A stretch of 64,000 nucleotides of DNA. Source: Owenia fusiformis (taxonomy: Eukaryota; Annelida; Polychaeta; Sabellida; Oweniidae). The position numbers and the translations under genes are program-made. The stretch spans positions 16,889,759-16,953,758 of the forward strand of contig CAIIXF020000009.1 in NCBI GenBank assembly GCA_903813345.2, written 5' to 3'. Under the pieces are notes generated by a model. That model searched no databases, had not been told where the DNA came from, and worked only from the letters and a program-made list of their open reading frames with translations. Within the stretch, counting starts at the first letter, position 1; each line of letters begins with the position of its first letter. Shown in pieces: positions 42,499-54,400 of the stretch.

Positions 42499-45400
42499 GT
42501 TGACGATATCGCGAGCGTAGCGAGCGCGAAAAATCTGAGGTGATCAAAGTTTGGCAAAGGTGCTCAAACTTTGGCCAAAGGTGTTTAAAAGTTGGCCAAA
42601 GGTGTTCAAAATTTGGACTTAGGTGTCCAACATTTTGAAGTCACTCATATTAGGTGGTCCCAAGTTGACAGCCCTGTAATAGGTTATATACTAGATATAG
42701 TAATCAAAACAAATAGTAACTGTCATATTTTGCACTACATTGCTCAAAGGCAATCACTGTCTGTATGCTATTGAAATCTCTTTCAAAATGATGTTTTATA
42801 GTTTGTGGAAAAAAGCTAAATCTATTTAAACTAGCTTTAACTTTTACTGACCATACACTATATCAATAAGGAGTTATCTTTATGTTAGTATAGTCCCTTA
42901 AAACACTTATTTTATTTTCTCTTCATCTATGATTTACTTTGCGCTTTTCACTGAACATCTGGGATCTTTTAAGTTATTTTATTACTAGTATGTTTTTCAG
43001 ATTTGTCCTTTCTTTTGCATTTTTGGGATCATTGTTTTTAGATCATCTATATTTTATTTTGGAAAAGTAACAAATTGGTTCAATTTCTTTACAAAGAGCC
43101 ACTCTTAGTCTCCACTTCTACAATTGCTTCAATTCCCAATTGTACTCCACAGAGTAGCAAACAACAGAAAATGAATGGATAATGATAGCTGCATTCCAAT
43201 GAACAAAATGTGATTACCTAAATCGAGGTTTCATCACTTTCACTAATCTAAAATGAATTAGAAATTATTTTTCTATTTTCAAATTTCTTCCATGTGCATG
43301 TAATAAAAATTGGTTATGTCTTAGGCCCTAAGGATCGTAAAACTTGCTGGTAAAAATGGAATTACAGACCAGTTGCAATGTTATTCTCCTATACCCAGTG
43401 AAAAAATCAACTGGTCTTTATCAAAAATGACCTGATAATAACCAGCGGACCGGCCCTTAGGGGCTACATTGTAATGTGCTGGGAGGTTTAGGCTACAGGG
43501 TTTATACCGAGGGAAATATGTGGGGGACCGTATTGGCATCATTGGTTTCAATGCATTGTACTTCTGCCTTAGTTGCAAAGGCAATAAATTCTTTTTGAAG
43601 GGTGTCCTGAGATTCCAAAATTAAGAAATAATTGTACTTATTTGAGAAATTGATTTTAAAGTTTTATAAATTGAATTTTCTTTATTTTATTAGATAATAT
43701 TCTTTGGTTTTTGAAGATTTTTTTACGAAGCAAAACATTATTTTTCATTCTAGATACAATAACATGCATATTTGCATACTTTGTTTTAATATAAGATTGT
43801 TATAACTCCAAGTTTTGCAAGTCACATGACCAATTCTTAGAGAGTTGATTGGTTGAAACAGTTGATATCAGATATGACAATTTGAAATTAGAAATAAGCT
43901 GTTATTCCGGTGGGAAATTGTATCAACTCCATTTCCATAGTTTTAAAAAAGGATCTTGTAAATTGTTTCGAGGTATGATATTTCATATAAGATATATCTA
44001 GGGTGAGACCAGGTGACATACAAAAAATCAAGTTTCACATAGCAATACTAAGTAAGATACAGACCTCTAAACTTTCAAACCTTGATTTCTCAGTTCCGTA
44101 AAAATGTGAGATAGTACAAAGTTATTTTCATGCGACGATGTATTCTCTCAAAATCAGGAAATCAGGGTGATGACCATGGAAATTTTGTAGGGAATTTCAG
44201 TCAAGAAAAAGTAACGAGTGACAACTTACACTTGCTCTGAGTGTAATAGGTTAATGGAAATACTACTTACTTTGGCCTTCGCAGTAGTTACACTTGTTGT
44301 TGTTGTTGTAATAGGCCTATACTGCATGATGTTTTTGTAGTTGATGTCACTGAAAAAGAAATAAAGGGGTACAAAAAGGGGTGTGAACATTTAAGTTTGA
44401 CATCAGCCACTGTGTCGTGTGGAGAGTGTGATACAAAATTGACGATGCAGCGCGATTAATACTCTAAATCACAGGCTGGTATCGAAAGATTTGTCCGCTG
44501 TGACGGAGCATGCTATTTTTCATAAAAATATTAAGAATGCTTCACGATTTATTTTTTAACTCATATGTTTCGTTATATCTTATCTTAGTCTTGCCATTTT
44601 GAACCATGCACTGTATCAGATTTCTATGCTTCCATTTCATCAATTTGATTGGTGTGGAAACATCTGCCATTTTGGTAAATTTCCTCACTTTTCCATCTCA
44701 ATTTTTCAACTGGGTTTTGGACAGTATACATCACAAAGAAACTTATCGTGTCACTTGTCGATTATGATGTCATAGAGACAATTAGAAAAATTGAAGAATT
44801 TGAAGAAAAATAGCCACCCAAAGACACCCCAGTTGTCCGAAACCCAGTTGTCCGAAACCCAATTCTCCGAAAAATATAGTCATAATTTACCAGAGAAAGG
44901 AGAGTTTCATGCCATGTATTTGGCAAAATTAATGGGATAGAATGGCAGGAACGGGGGATTTATTTTACATTGTGATTCTAAAAAAGGTTATAAAACACAA
45001 TATATATTACGGAACAGTTTATCTTATCTTCTTCAATCTCTTTAAGCAAAATAAAATGAAACATTTTGAAACAGATAAAATAAGTTAACGCATAGAACTT
45101 TAAAAATAAAACAGTGTCAAAATATTTCGTCGCATTTATTTTCTTAGTCTCTGTCTCTATCAAATCGTAAAAGCTAGAACAAAACATTCTAAACTTAATC
45201 ATCTCCAAGGATTTATTTTTCAGCATTCGTTTCCGGCATTTGTTTTTTATGTTCTTCTCCTGATTTGTTTGACAATAATCAGAGAAAGTGCGTATACATA
45301 TAGATTTGCGTGGCATATTCTGTCACGCAAAAAAATGGGCGTGACTTCAATTTCTTGTCTGTCTGAGGACGTATTGAGAATGAGGTAGAATTAAAGAATT

Positions 45401-48400
45401 CTTATGAACGAGTCATGCAAGATACTAGAACTAGTAAAGTAATTTATTGGATAAGTTGATTTCTGATGGATCTGGATAAAATATGTTTCAAAACTTTGTG
45501 AATACTAGATAACTACATTTAGGCAGATATAGTATCTTGATATATTTGGCTATCATTCGTTTAAAATACGTTCCTAAACCTATGAAGACGTTAGGTGAGA
45601 AATATTGCTATTGTACGTTCGAAAAGTATTTGGTTGTATTTTGTAGTTTACAAGTTACCCATGAACTTTCGTAGGCTAAACATTAAATAATTAACGTCTT
45701 GACTTAGCATATTTAGCCTAATTTTGCAATGATGTTAACGTGATTCCAATGTTATGTTGTCGTGATTCACAGAGGTTGCGACAAGATTCGTTTTAAGAAA
45801 TTGTATTTTTAGATAATATCCCCTAATTTTCGGAGAACTGGGTTTCGGATAACTGGGTTTCGGAAAATTGGGTTTCTGAGAATTGGATTTCGGACAACTG
45901 GGTTTCGGACAACTGGGTTGACCCCCCCAAAGACACTTACACCTGCTAATTGCCACTTTACAAAGAGTTTATTCAAGCAAGAAAACTGTTTGTAAAAACG
46001 TAATTTCGGGTTGAACATGGTACCCACCATTCTGGTTACCATAGCAACCATATCACAGGACCAATCAAAATTGAGATCCCAAATTTGAACATATAATGTA
46101 TAAATGTATAACACATATGTGTACCAAGTTTCATTGTAAAAGTCCTATTTTCCCTGAAGTTATGGCATCAATTGCAAAACGTTTTGAACCACCTAAGTAT
46201 GATCTGTATGTATTACATTATAATATGATATGGTATAATATCTTATTACATATATCATGTTGAATCATTTATCATTGCACATCATATCATATATCATGAT
46301 CATATCATATCATGTGTCATATTACATCATATATCATGTCATATCATATATCATACTATATCACATATCATATTCATATCATATATCATAACTTATATCA
46401 CAATATACCATACCAAATATCACATCATATACAGGGCCCTCACCAGGAAATACAGGGGGGGGGAGATTTCCCAAAGATGACCTTTCATATTGGCACGTTC
46501 GAACTGAACTGAATCTCCCAATGTGCGTTGTAGTTTTATGAGTATTCTCTACAAGTTTGGATCGAGTAACTTCAATAGTATTATCGTAGGTTTAAAATGA
46601 TGATATTGAACTGATGTTAACGCCATTTCCACGATTTCAAGTTTTACTTTGCGCATGTGCAGCCCTGAGAGAACACATGCTCATGATTGTTCACGTGATC
46701 GCATCCTGTAATTTGATTGGAGATGATGCAGGAGACGACATAATGGGGAATCCCCGAATATGATAGAATATGAAAGAATTATGGGAGCTACTCACTTCTT
46801 CTGAGGAAATATTTAGGGTGTGGTGCTTACATCTATAGAATAACCAGTCAATCATATTTATTTTATATTTAATCCTTTTTACATGCTATAATTGTATAAT
46901 CAGTCAAGTTTAGACTATGGAAATAGTCATGATTTGCCAATAGGGTGTGAAGGGAGCTAAATAGAGTGTGGCCATTTTTAGAATAGGCGAACTTTTGAAC
47001 CAGGAGTCATAGGTTTTTTCTGTATTGATGTTAAACAAAAATAACTTAAAACAGGAATCCTAGTGATAGAGGATTGACAGAGGATTTAAAAAGAGCCAAT
47101 TGTTGACAGACGGACAGACAGACAGATGGACGGACAGACAAACGGACAAGTGAGTGATTGCAATAGCTCATAAAATAAGAATAACATGTCACTCTATATG
47201 AGGGTTGCATCAAAATGGCCTGAAGTACACATCTACCTAAAGACAGATCACGGCAATCCTTGTTAGTCTTTTTGGCGTGGTTTCAGATGTTGGCATCCAA
47301 GTGAGAAATGCCTCTAAAAAGGCTGGTGGGTCATCAAGGAACAAGCGTAAGAACACACCTGGTAAACATAGACGCCTGGTATTGTCAGATGGAGAGTTTG
47401 CTCAGCAAGGGAACATCTTATGTACTCAACTAGGCCTGAAATACTATCCTGGAGAGAATGTAAGTAGAACATACTAAGAACATACTAGAACATGCTAAGA
47501 ATGCTATACTGATTGTTCAAGTTGTTATGTTACAGGTTGGATGTGTTAAGAATGCTATATTGATTGTTCATGTTGTTATGTTACAGGTTGGATGTGCTAA
47601 GAATGCTATATTGATTGTTCATGTTGTTATGTTACAGGTTGGATGTGCTAAGAATGCTATATTGAATGTTCATGTTATTATGTTACAGGTTGGATGTGCT
47701 AAAAATGCTATATTGATTGTTCATGTTATTATGTTACAGGTTGGATGTGCTAAGAATGCTATATTGATTGCTCATGTTATGTTGCAGGTTGGATGTGCTT
47801 AGAATGCTATACTGATTGTTCATGTTGTTATGTTACAGGTTGGATGTGCTAAAAATGCTATATTGATTGTTCATGTTGTTATGTTACAGGTTGGATGTGC
47901 TAAGAATGCTATATTGATTGTTCATGTTGTTATGTTACAGGTTGGATGTGCTAAGAATGCTATATTGAATGTTCATGTTGTTATGTTACAGGTTGGATGT
48001 GTTAAGAATGCTATATTGATTGTTCATGTTGTTATGTTCCAGGTTGGATGTGCTAAGTATGCTATATTGATTGTTCATGTTGTTATGTTACAGGTTGGAT
48101 GTGTTAAAATGCTATTGATTGTTCATGTTGTTATGTTACAGGTAGGATGTGCTAAGAATGATATACTGATTGTTCATGTTGTTATGTTACAGGTAGGATG
48201 TGCTAAAAATGCTATATTGATTGTTCATGTTGTTATGTTACAGGTTTGATGTGCTAAAAATGCTATATTGATTGTTTATGTTGTTATGTTACAGGTTGGA
48301 TGTGCTTAGAATGCTATACTGAATGTTCATGTTGTTATGTTACAGGTTGGATGTGCTTAGAATGCTATATTGATTGTTCATGTTGTTATGTTACAGGTTG

Positions 48401-51400
48401 GATGTGCTTAGAATGCTATACTGAATGTTCATGTTGTTATGTTACAGGTTGAATGTGCTAAAAATGCTATATATTGATTGCTCATTTTGTTATTTTACAG
48501 GTTGGATGTGTTAAGAATGCTTTATTGATTGTTCATGTTGTTATGTTACAGGTTTGATGTGCTAAAAATGCTTTATTGATTGTTCATGTTGTTATGTTAC
48601 AGGTTGGATGTGCTAAGAATGCTTTATTGATTGTTCATCTTGTTATGTTACAGGTAGAATGTGCTAAGAATGCTATACTGATTGTTCATGTTGTTATGTT
48701 ACAGGTTGGATGTGCTAAGAATGCTATATTGATTGTTCATGTTGTTATGTTACAGGTTTGATGTGCTAAGAATGCTATATTGATTGTTCATGTTGTTATG
48801 TTACAGGTTGGATGTGCTAAGAATGCTATACTGATTGTTCATGTTGTTATGTTACAGGTTGGATGTGCTAAGAATGCTATATTGATTGTTCATGTTGTTA
48901 TGTTACAGGTTTGATGTGCTAAGAATGCTATATTGATTGTTCATGTTGTTATGTTACAGGTTAGGGGTGAGACGAGTCGAAAAAATCCGATTCGAGTCGA
49001 ATCTGATTCGAGTCAGAAAATGACGATTCGAGTTTCGAATCCGTTTCGAGTCGCGCGAAGTGCGAACAACATCGCTTTTGACCGTTCGTATTTTTAATGC
49101 GTCAATGGTGGAAAGCCGGAAATATAAACAAACACAATTCGTCGTAAGTTTATTCTGATTTTATTACATATATTCTTTCATTTATGTGTACATACAATAT
49201 AATAATTTAATACAAGCATATCCAAGTCATTGAAACTTATATATTCAACGCAATATCGAGTAAAAACATGCATATTGACAGTATTTTTCTGAATTTTTTT
49301 ATTTTTTCGAATTTTTTTCTCAACTCGAAAATGATTCGATTCATCAACTTCTACTCGATTCGACTTGACTCGAAGCCCCTAACCCGCGAGTCCTCGACTC
49401 ATCGGGTTGTCGTCTCACCCCTATTACAGGTAGAATGTGCTAAGAATGCTATACTGATTGCTCATGTTGTTATGTTCCAGGTTGGATGTGCTAAGAATGC
49501 TATATTGATTGTTCATGTTGTTATGTTACAGGTTGGATGTGCTAAGAATGCTATACTGATTGTTCATGTTGTTATGTTACAGGTTGGATGTGCTAAGAAT
49601 GCTATATTGATTGTTCATGTTGTTATGTTACAGGTTTGATGTGCTAAGAATGCTATATTGATTGCTCATGTTGTTATGTTACAGGTTTGATGTGCTAAGA
49701 ATGCTATATTGATTGTTCATGTTGTTATGTTACAGGTAGAATGTGCTAAGAATGCTATACTGATTGCTCATGTTGTTATGTTCCAGGTTGGATGTGCTAA
49801 GAATGCTATATTGATTGTTCATGTTGTTATGTTACAGGTAGAATGTGCTAAGAATGCTATATTGATTGTTCATGTTGTTATGTTACAGGTAGAATGTGCT
49901 AAGAATGCTATATTGATTGTTCATGTTGTTATGTTACAGGTAGAATGTGCTAAGAATGCTTTATTGATTGTTCATGTTGTTATGTTACAGGTTTGATGTG
50001 CTAAGAATGCTATATTGATTGTTCATGTTGTTATGTTACAGGTAGAATGTGCTAAGAATGCTATATTGATTGCTCATGTTGTTATGTTACAGGTTGGATG
50101 TGCTAAGAATGCTTTATTGATTGTTCATGTTGTTATGTTACAGGTTGGATGTGCTAAGAATGCTATATTGATTGTTCATGTTGTTATGTAACAGGTAGAA
50201 TGTGCTAAGTATGCTATATTGATTGCTCATGTTGTTATGTTACAGGTTGGATGTGCTGAAAATGCTATATTGAATGTTCATGTTGTTATGTTACAGGTTG
50301 AATGTGCTAAGAATGCTATATTGATTGCTCATGTTGTTATGTTACAGGTTGGATGTGCTAAGAATGCTATATTGATTGTTATCCCATCGAACGAAGTTCG
50401 GAGGGATATAGGGAACGCCCCGATTTTATTCATATTTTGTACACATATACCCTATGGGGGTAGAAGTTCTGCTCGAAAGCCGATTTTCAAAATGGCTGCT
50501 CATTTAAAAATGGCGGCCATTTTAGTGCCGATTTTACAGTAATTTAGGTGCAATATGTAAAACTGTAATAGCAATATGTTTTAAATGTAAAAAAATTATA
50601 TAGGACATTAATAAAGCTAGAAATGTAGATATTAAAAAAGCACATGGCAGCCATCTTGAAAAATGGCGGCCTTTACTCGTTATTTTACGATTTTTGCTGT
50701 AACTCGAAAAGTAGTGGAGCGATTTTGTTCATATTTGGTATGTGAATACTATAGGCATGGCACACTGTCTAATGACACTTTTGGTAGAAGGCGGTCATTT
50801 TTCAAAATGGCCGCCATTTTAACGTATTTTACTATTACTCGAAAAGTAGTGGAGCGATTTTATTCATATTCGGTATGTGAATACTGTAAGCATGGCACAC
50901 TGTCTAATGACACTTTTGGTAGAAGGCGGCCATTTTGAAAAATGGCGGACATTTTGAAAAATGGCTGCCATTTTAACTTATTTTACTATAATTCGAAAAG
51001 TAGTGGAGCGATTTTGTTCATATTTGGTACGTGAATACGTATCAGCATGGCACACTGTCTAATGACACTTTTGGTAGAAGGCGGCCATTTTTCAAAATGG
51101 CCGCCATTTTTACGTTTTTTACTATAACTCGAAAAGTAGTGGAGCGATTTTGTTCATATTTGGTATGTGAATATTATAAGCATGGTACACTGTCTAATGA
51201 CACTTTTGGTAGAAGGTGCCCGTTTTGATAAATGTTCGATGGGATTCGCTACGCTTTGGCGTTGCCGTTGTTCTGGTTCATGTTGTTATGTTACAAGTAG
51301 AATGTGCTAAAAATGCTATATTGATTCAGACTTGCCAACCTCCCGTTTTTTACGGAAATCTCCCGTAAATTTTTTGTTTTTCTGTAAAAAATACCAAACT

Positions 51401-54400
51401 CCCGTACCGTTTTCATCCGTAAAAACTCCAGTACCGTATTTCTACTAAAATCTTCCGTAATTTAAAAAAAAAATATATGGCCTTAAAATCTCCCGTATTT
51501 TTGCTGAAATCTCCCGTAAAATCTCCCGTATTCTGGTATAACTCCCGTAAAATCTCCCGTATTATTGGTATAACTCCCGTAAAATCTCCCCGTTTTTTTT
51601 GCTGTCGAAATCTACCGTATTTAAAAGGAATTTGACAAATGTGTGACCTTGATTATTGCAGGCACGCTTCTTTCTTTTACTCCAAGAAGGATTGGCACTT
51701 TCATAAATAACTTAAAGTACTTCATTCCCATGATTCAAATTGCTTTTCTGCGATCAGTTCGGTATAAGTTTGCACACCAAATGTCCACAAACGGGCCAGT
51801 TCATATTCTGTCATACTTCTGTCGGGAGAATACATTTTTTTTATATGGGCGCTAAACAAAATGTTCCCGCAATATAAGGCGCATTATGGGTAGGGACTGC
51901 TGTGAAATAATGAACGTAAGTGACATCTATCTTAGATTATAAGTTCTAATTAATTTATTAACTGCGTATGCGTCATAATAATTTCAACCAAGATTTAATA
52001 CCGTAAAAACTCCCGTTTTTTCAAAATCTACCGTAAAAACTCCTGTTTTTTCAGAAATCTACCGTAAAAATTCATATTTTTTCAAAATCTACAGTAAAAA
52101 CACCCGTTTTTTCCGAAACCTACCGTAAGAACTCCCGTTTTTTCCGAAATCTATCGTAAAAACTCCTGTTCTCTCAAAATTTACCGTAAAAACTCCAGTT
52201 TTTCAAAATCTAAAGTAAAAACTCCCGTATTTTAAGAAATCTACCGTAAAAACTCCCGTTTTTCAAAATCTACCGTAAAAACTCCTGTTTTTTCAAAATC
52301 TAAAGTAAAAACTCCCGTTTTTTAAGAAATCTACCGTAAAAACTCCCGTTTTTTCAAAATCTACCGTAAAAACTCCAGTTTTTTCCGAAATCTACCGTAA
52401 AAACTCCAGTTTTTCAGAAATCGACCGTAAAAACTTCTGTTTTTTCAAAATCTACCGTAAAAACTCCCGTTTTTTCAGAATCTACTGAAAAACTCCCGTT
52501 TTTTCAGAAATCTACCGTAAAAACTCCAGTTTTTTCAGAAATCTACCGTAAAAACTCCTGTTTTTTTTAAAATATACTGCAAAAACTCCTGTTTTTTCAA
52601 AACCTACCTCAAAAACTCCCCATTTTTAATGAAATCTTCCTTAAAAAAAGTCGTTTTTTAAAATGTACCGCGAAAAATACACATTTTTTTCAAAATTTAC
52701 CGCAAAAACTCCCGTTTTTTAAATCTCCCATAAAAACTACCGTTTTTTTTCAAAAATCTCCCGTAAAAGTACCGCAATTTTTTTTAAACCCCCAAAAATT
52801 TTTCATTTTGGGTTGGCAAGTCTGTTGATTGCTCATGTTTCTATGTTACAGGTAGGATGTGCTAAGTATGCTATATTGATTGCTAATGTTATGTTCCAGG
52901 TTGGATGTGCTAAGTACAGTATGCTATATTGATTGTTCATGTTATGTTACAGGTTGGATGTGTTGGTATGTGAATACTATAAATGTTGTATAGGGGTGAG
53001 ACGACAACCCGATGAGTCGAGGACTATAGTGTTTATAGATTTTGTTCATATTTGGTACGTGAATACGTATCAGCATGGCACACTGTCTAATGACACTTTT
53101 GGTAGAAGGCGGCCATTTTTCAAAATGGCCGCCATTTTTACGTTTTTTACTATAACTCGAAAAGTAGTGGAGCGATTTTGTTCATATTTGGTATGTGAAT
53201 ATTATAAGCATGGTACACTGTCTAATGACACTTTTGGTAGAAGGTGCCCGTTTTGATAAATGTTCGATGGGATTCGCTACGCTTTGGCGTTGCCGTTGTT
53301 CTGGTTCATGTTGTTATGTTACAAGTAGAATGTGCTAAAAATGCTATATTGATTCAGACTTGCCAACCTCCCGTTTTTTACGGAAATCTCCCGTAAATTT
53401 TTTGTTTTTCTGTAAAAAATACCAAACTCCCGTACCGTTTTCATCCGTAAAAACTCCAGTACCGTATTTCTACTAAAATCTTCCGTAATTTAAAAAAAAA
53501 ATATATGGCCTTAAAATCTCCCGTATTTTTGCTGAAATCTCCCGTAAAATCTCCCGTATTCTGGTATAACTCCCGTAAAATCTCCCGTATTATTGGTATA
53601 ACTCCCGTAAAATCTCCCCGTTTTTTTTGCTGTCGAAATCTACCGTATTTAAAAGGAATTTGACAAATGTGTGACCTTGATTATTGCAGGCACGCTTCTT
53701 TCTTTTACTCCAAGAAGGATTGGCACTTTCATAAATAACTTAAAGTACTTCATTCCCATGATTCAAATTGCTTTTCTGCGATCAGTTCGGTATAAGTTTG
53801 CACACCAAATGTCCACAAACGGGCCAGTTCATATTCTGTCATACTTCTGTCGGGAGAATACATTTTTTTTATATGGGCGCTAAACAAAATGTTCCCGCAA
53901 TATAAGGCGCATTATGGGTAGGGACTGCTGTGAAATAATGAACGTAAGTGACATCTATCTTAGATTATAAGTTCTAATTAATTTATTAACTGCGTATGCG
54001 TCATAATAATTTCAACCAAGATTTAATACCGTAAAAACTCCCGTTTTTTCAAAATCTACCGTAAAAACTCCTGTTTTTTCAGAAATCTACCGTAAAAATT
54101 CATATTTTTTCAAAATCTACAGTAAAAACACCCGTTTTTTCCGAAACCTACCGTAAGAACTCCCGTTTTTTCCGAAATCTATCGTAAAAACTCCTGTTCT
54201 CTCAAAATTTACCGTAAAAACTCCAGTTTTTTCAAAATCTAAAGTAAAAACTCCCGTATTTTAAGAAATCTACCGTAAAAACTCCCGTTTTTCAAAATCT
54301 ACCGTAAAAACTCCTGTTTTTTCAAAATCTAAAGTAAAAACTCCCGTTTTTTAAGAAATCTACCGTAAAAACTCCCGTTTTTTCAAAATCTACCGTAAAA

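Noticed and set aside
42278-42520. ORFs ending in poly-proline
   Set aside because: The proline run is the 33-C tract translated; the rest is transposon repeat words.
44978-45316. 112-residue Lys-rich ORF
   Set aside because: Low-complexity product of AT-rich sequence inside an inverted-end element; no transposase motif.
47527-49996. Long ORFs of VGCAKNAILIVHVV repeats as a repetitive membrane or secreted protein
   Set aside because: They result from a 51-bp (3 x 17) tandem repeat in an intron; there is no separate promoter or conserved start, and units with stops interrupt them.
47520-50381. CRISPR-like look: regular ~51-bp tandem units
   Set aside because: There are no unique spacers between repeats, the locus is an intron of an animal gene, and the unit is plainly the MRPL27 exon 3 junction.
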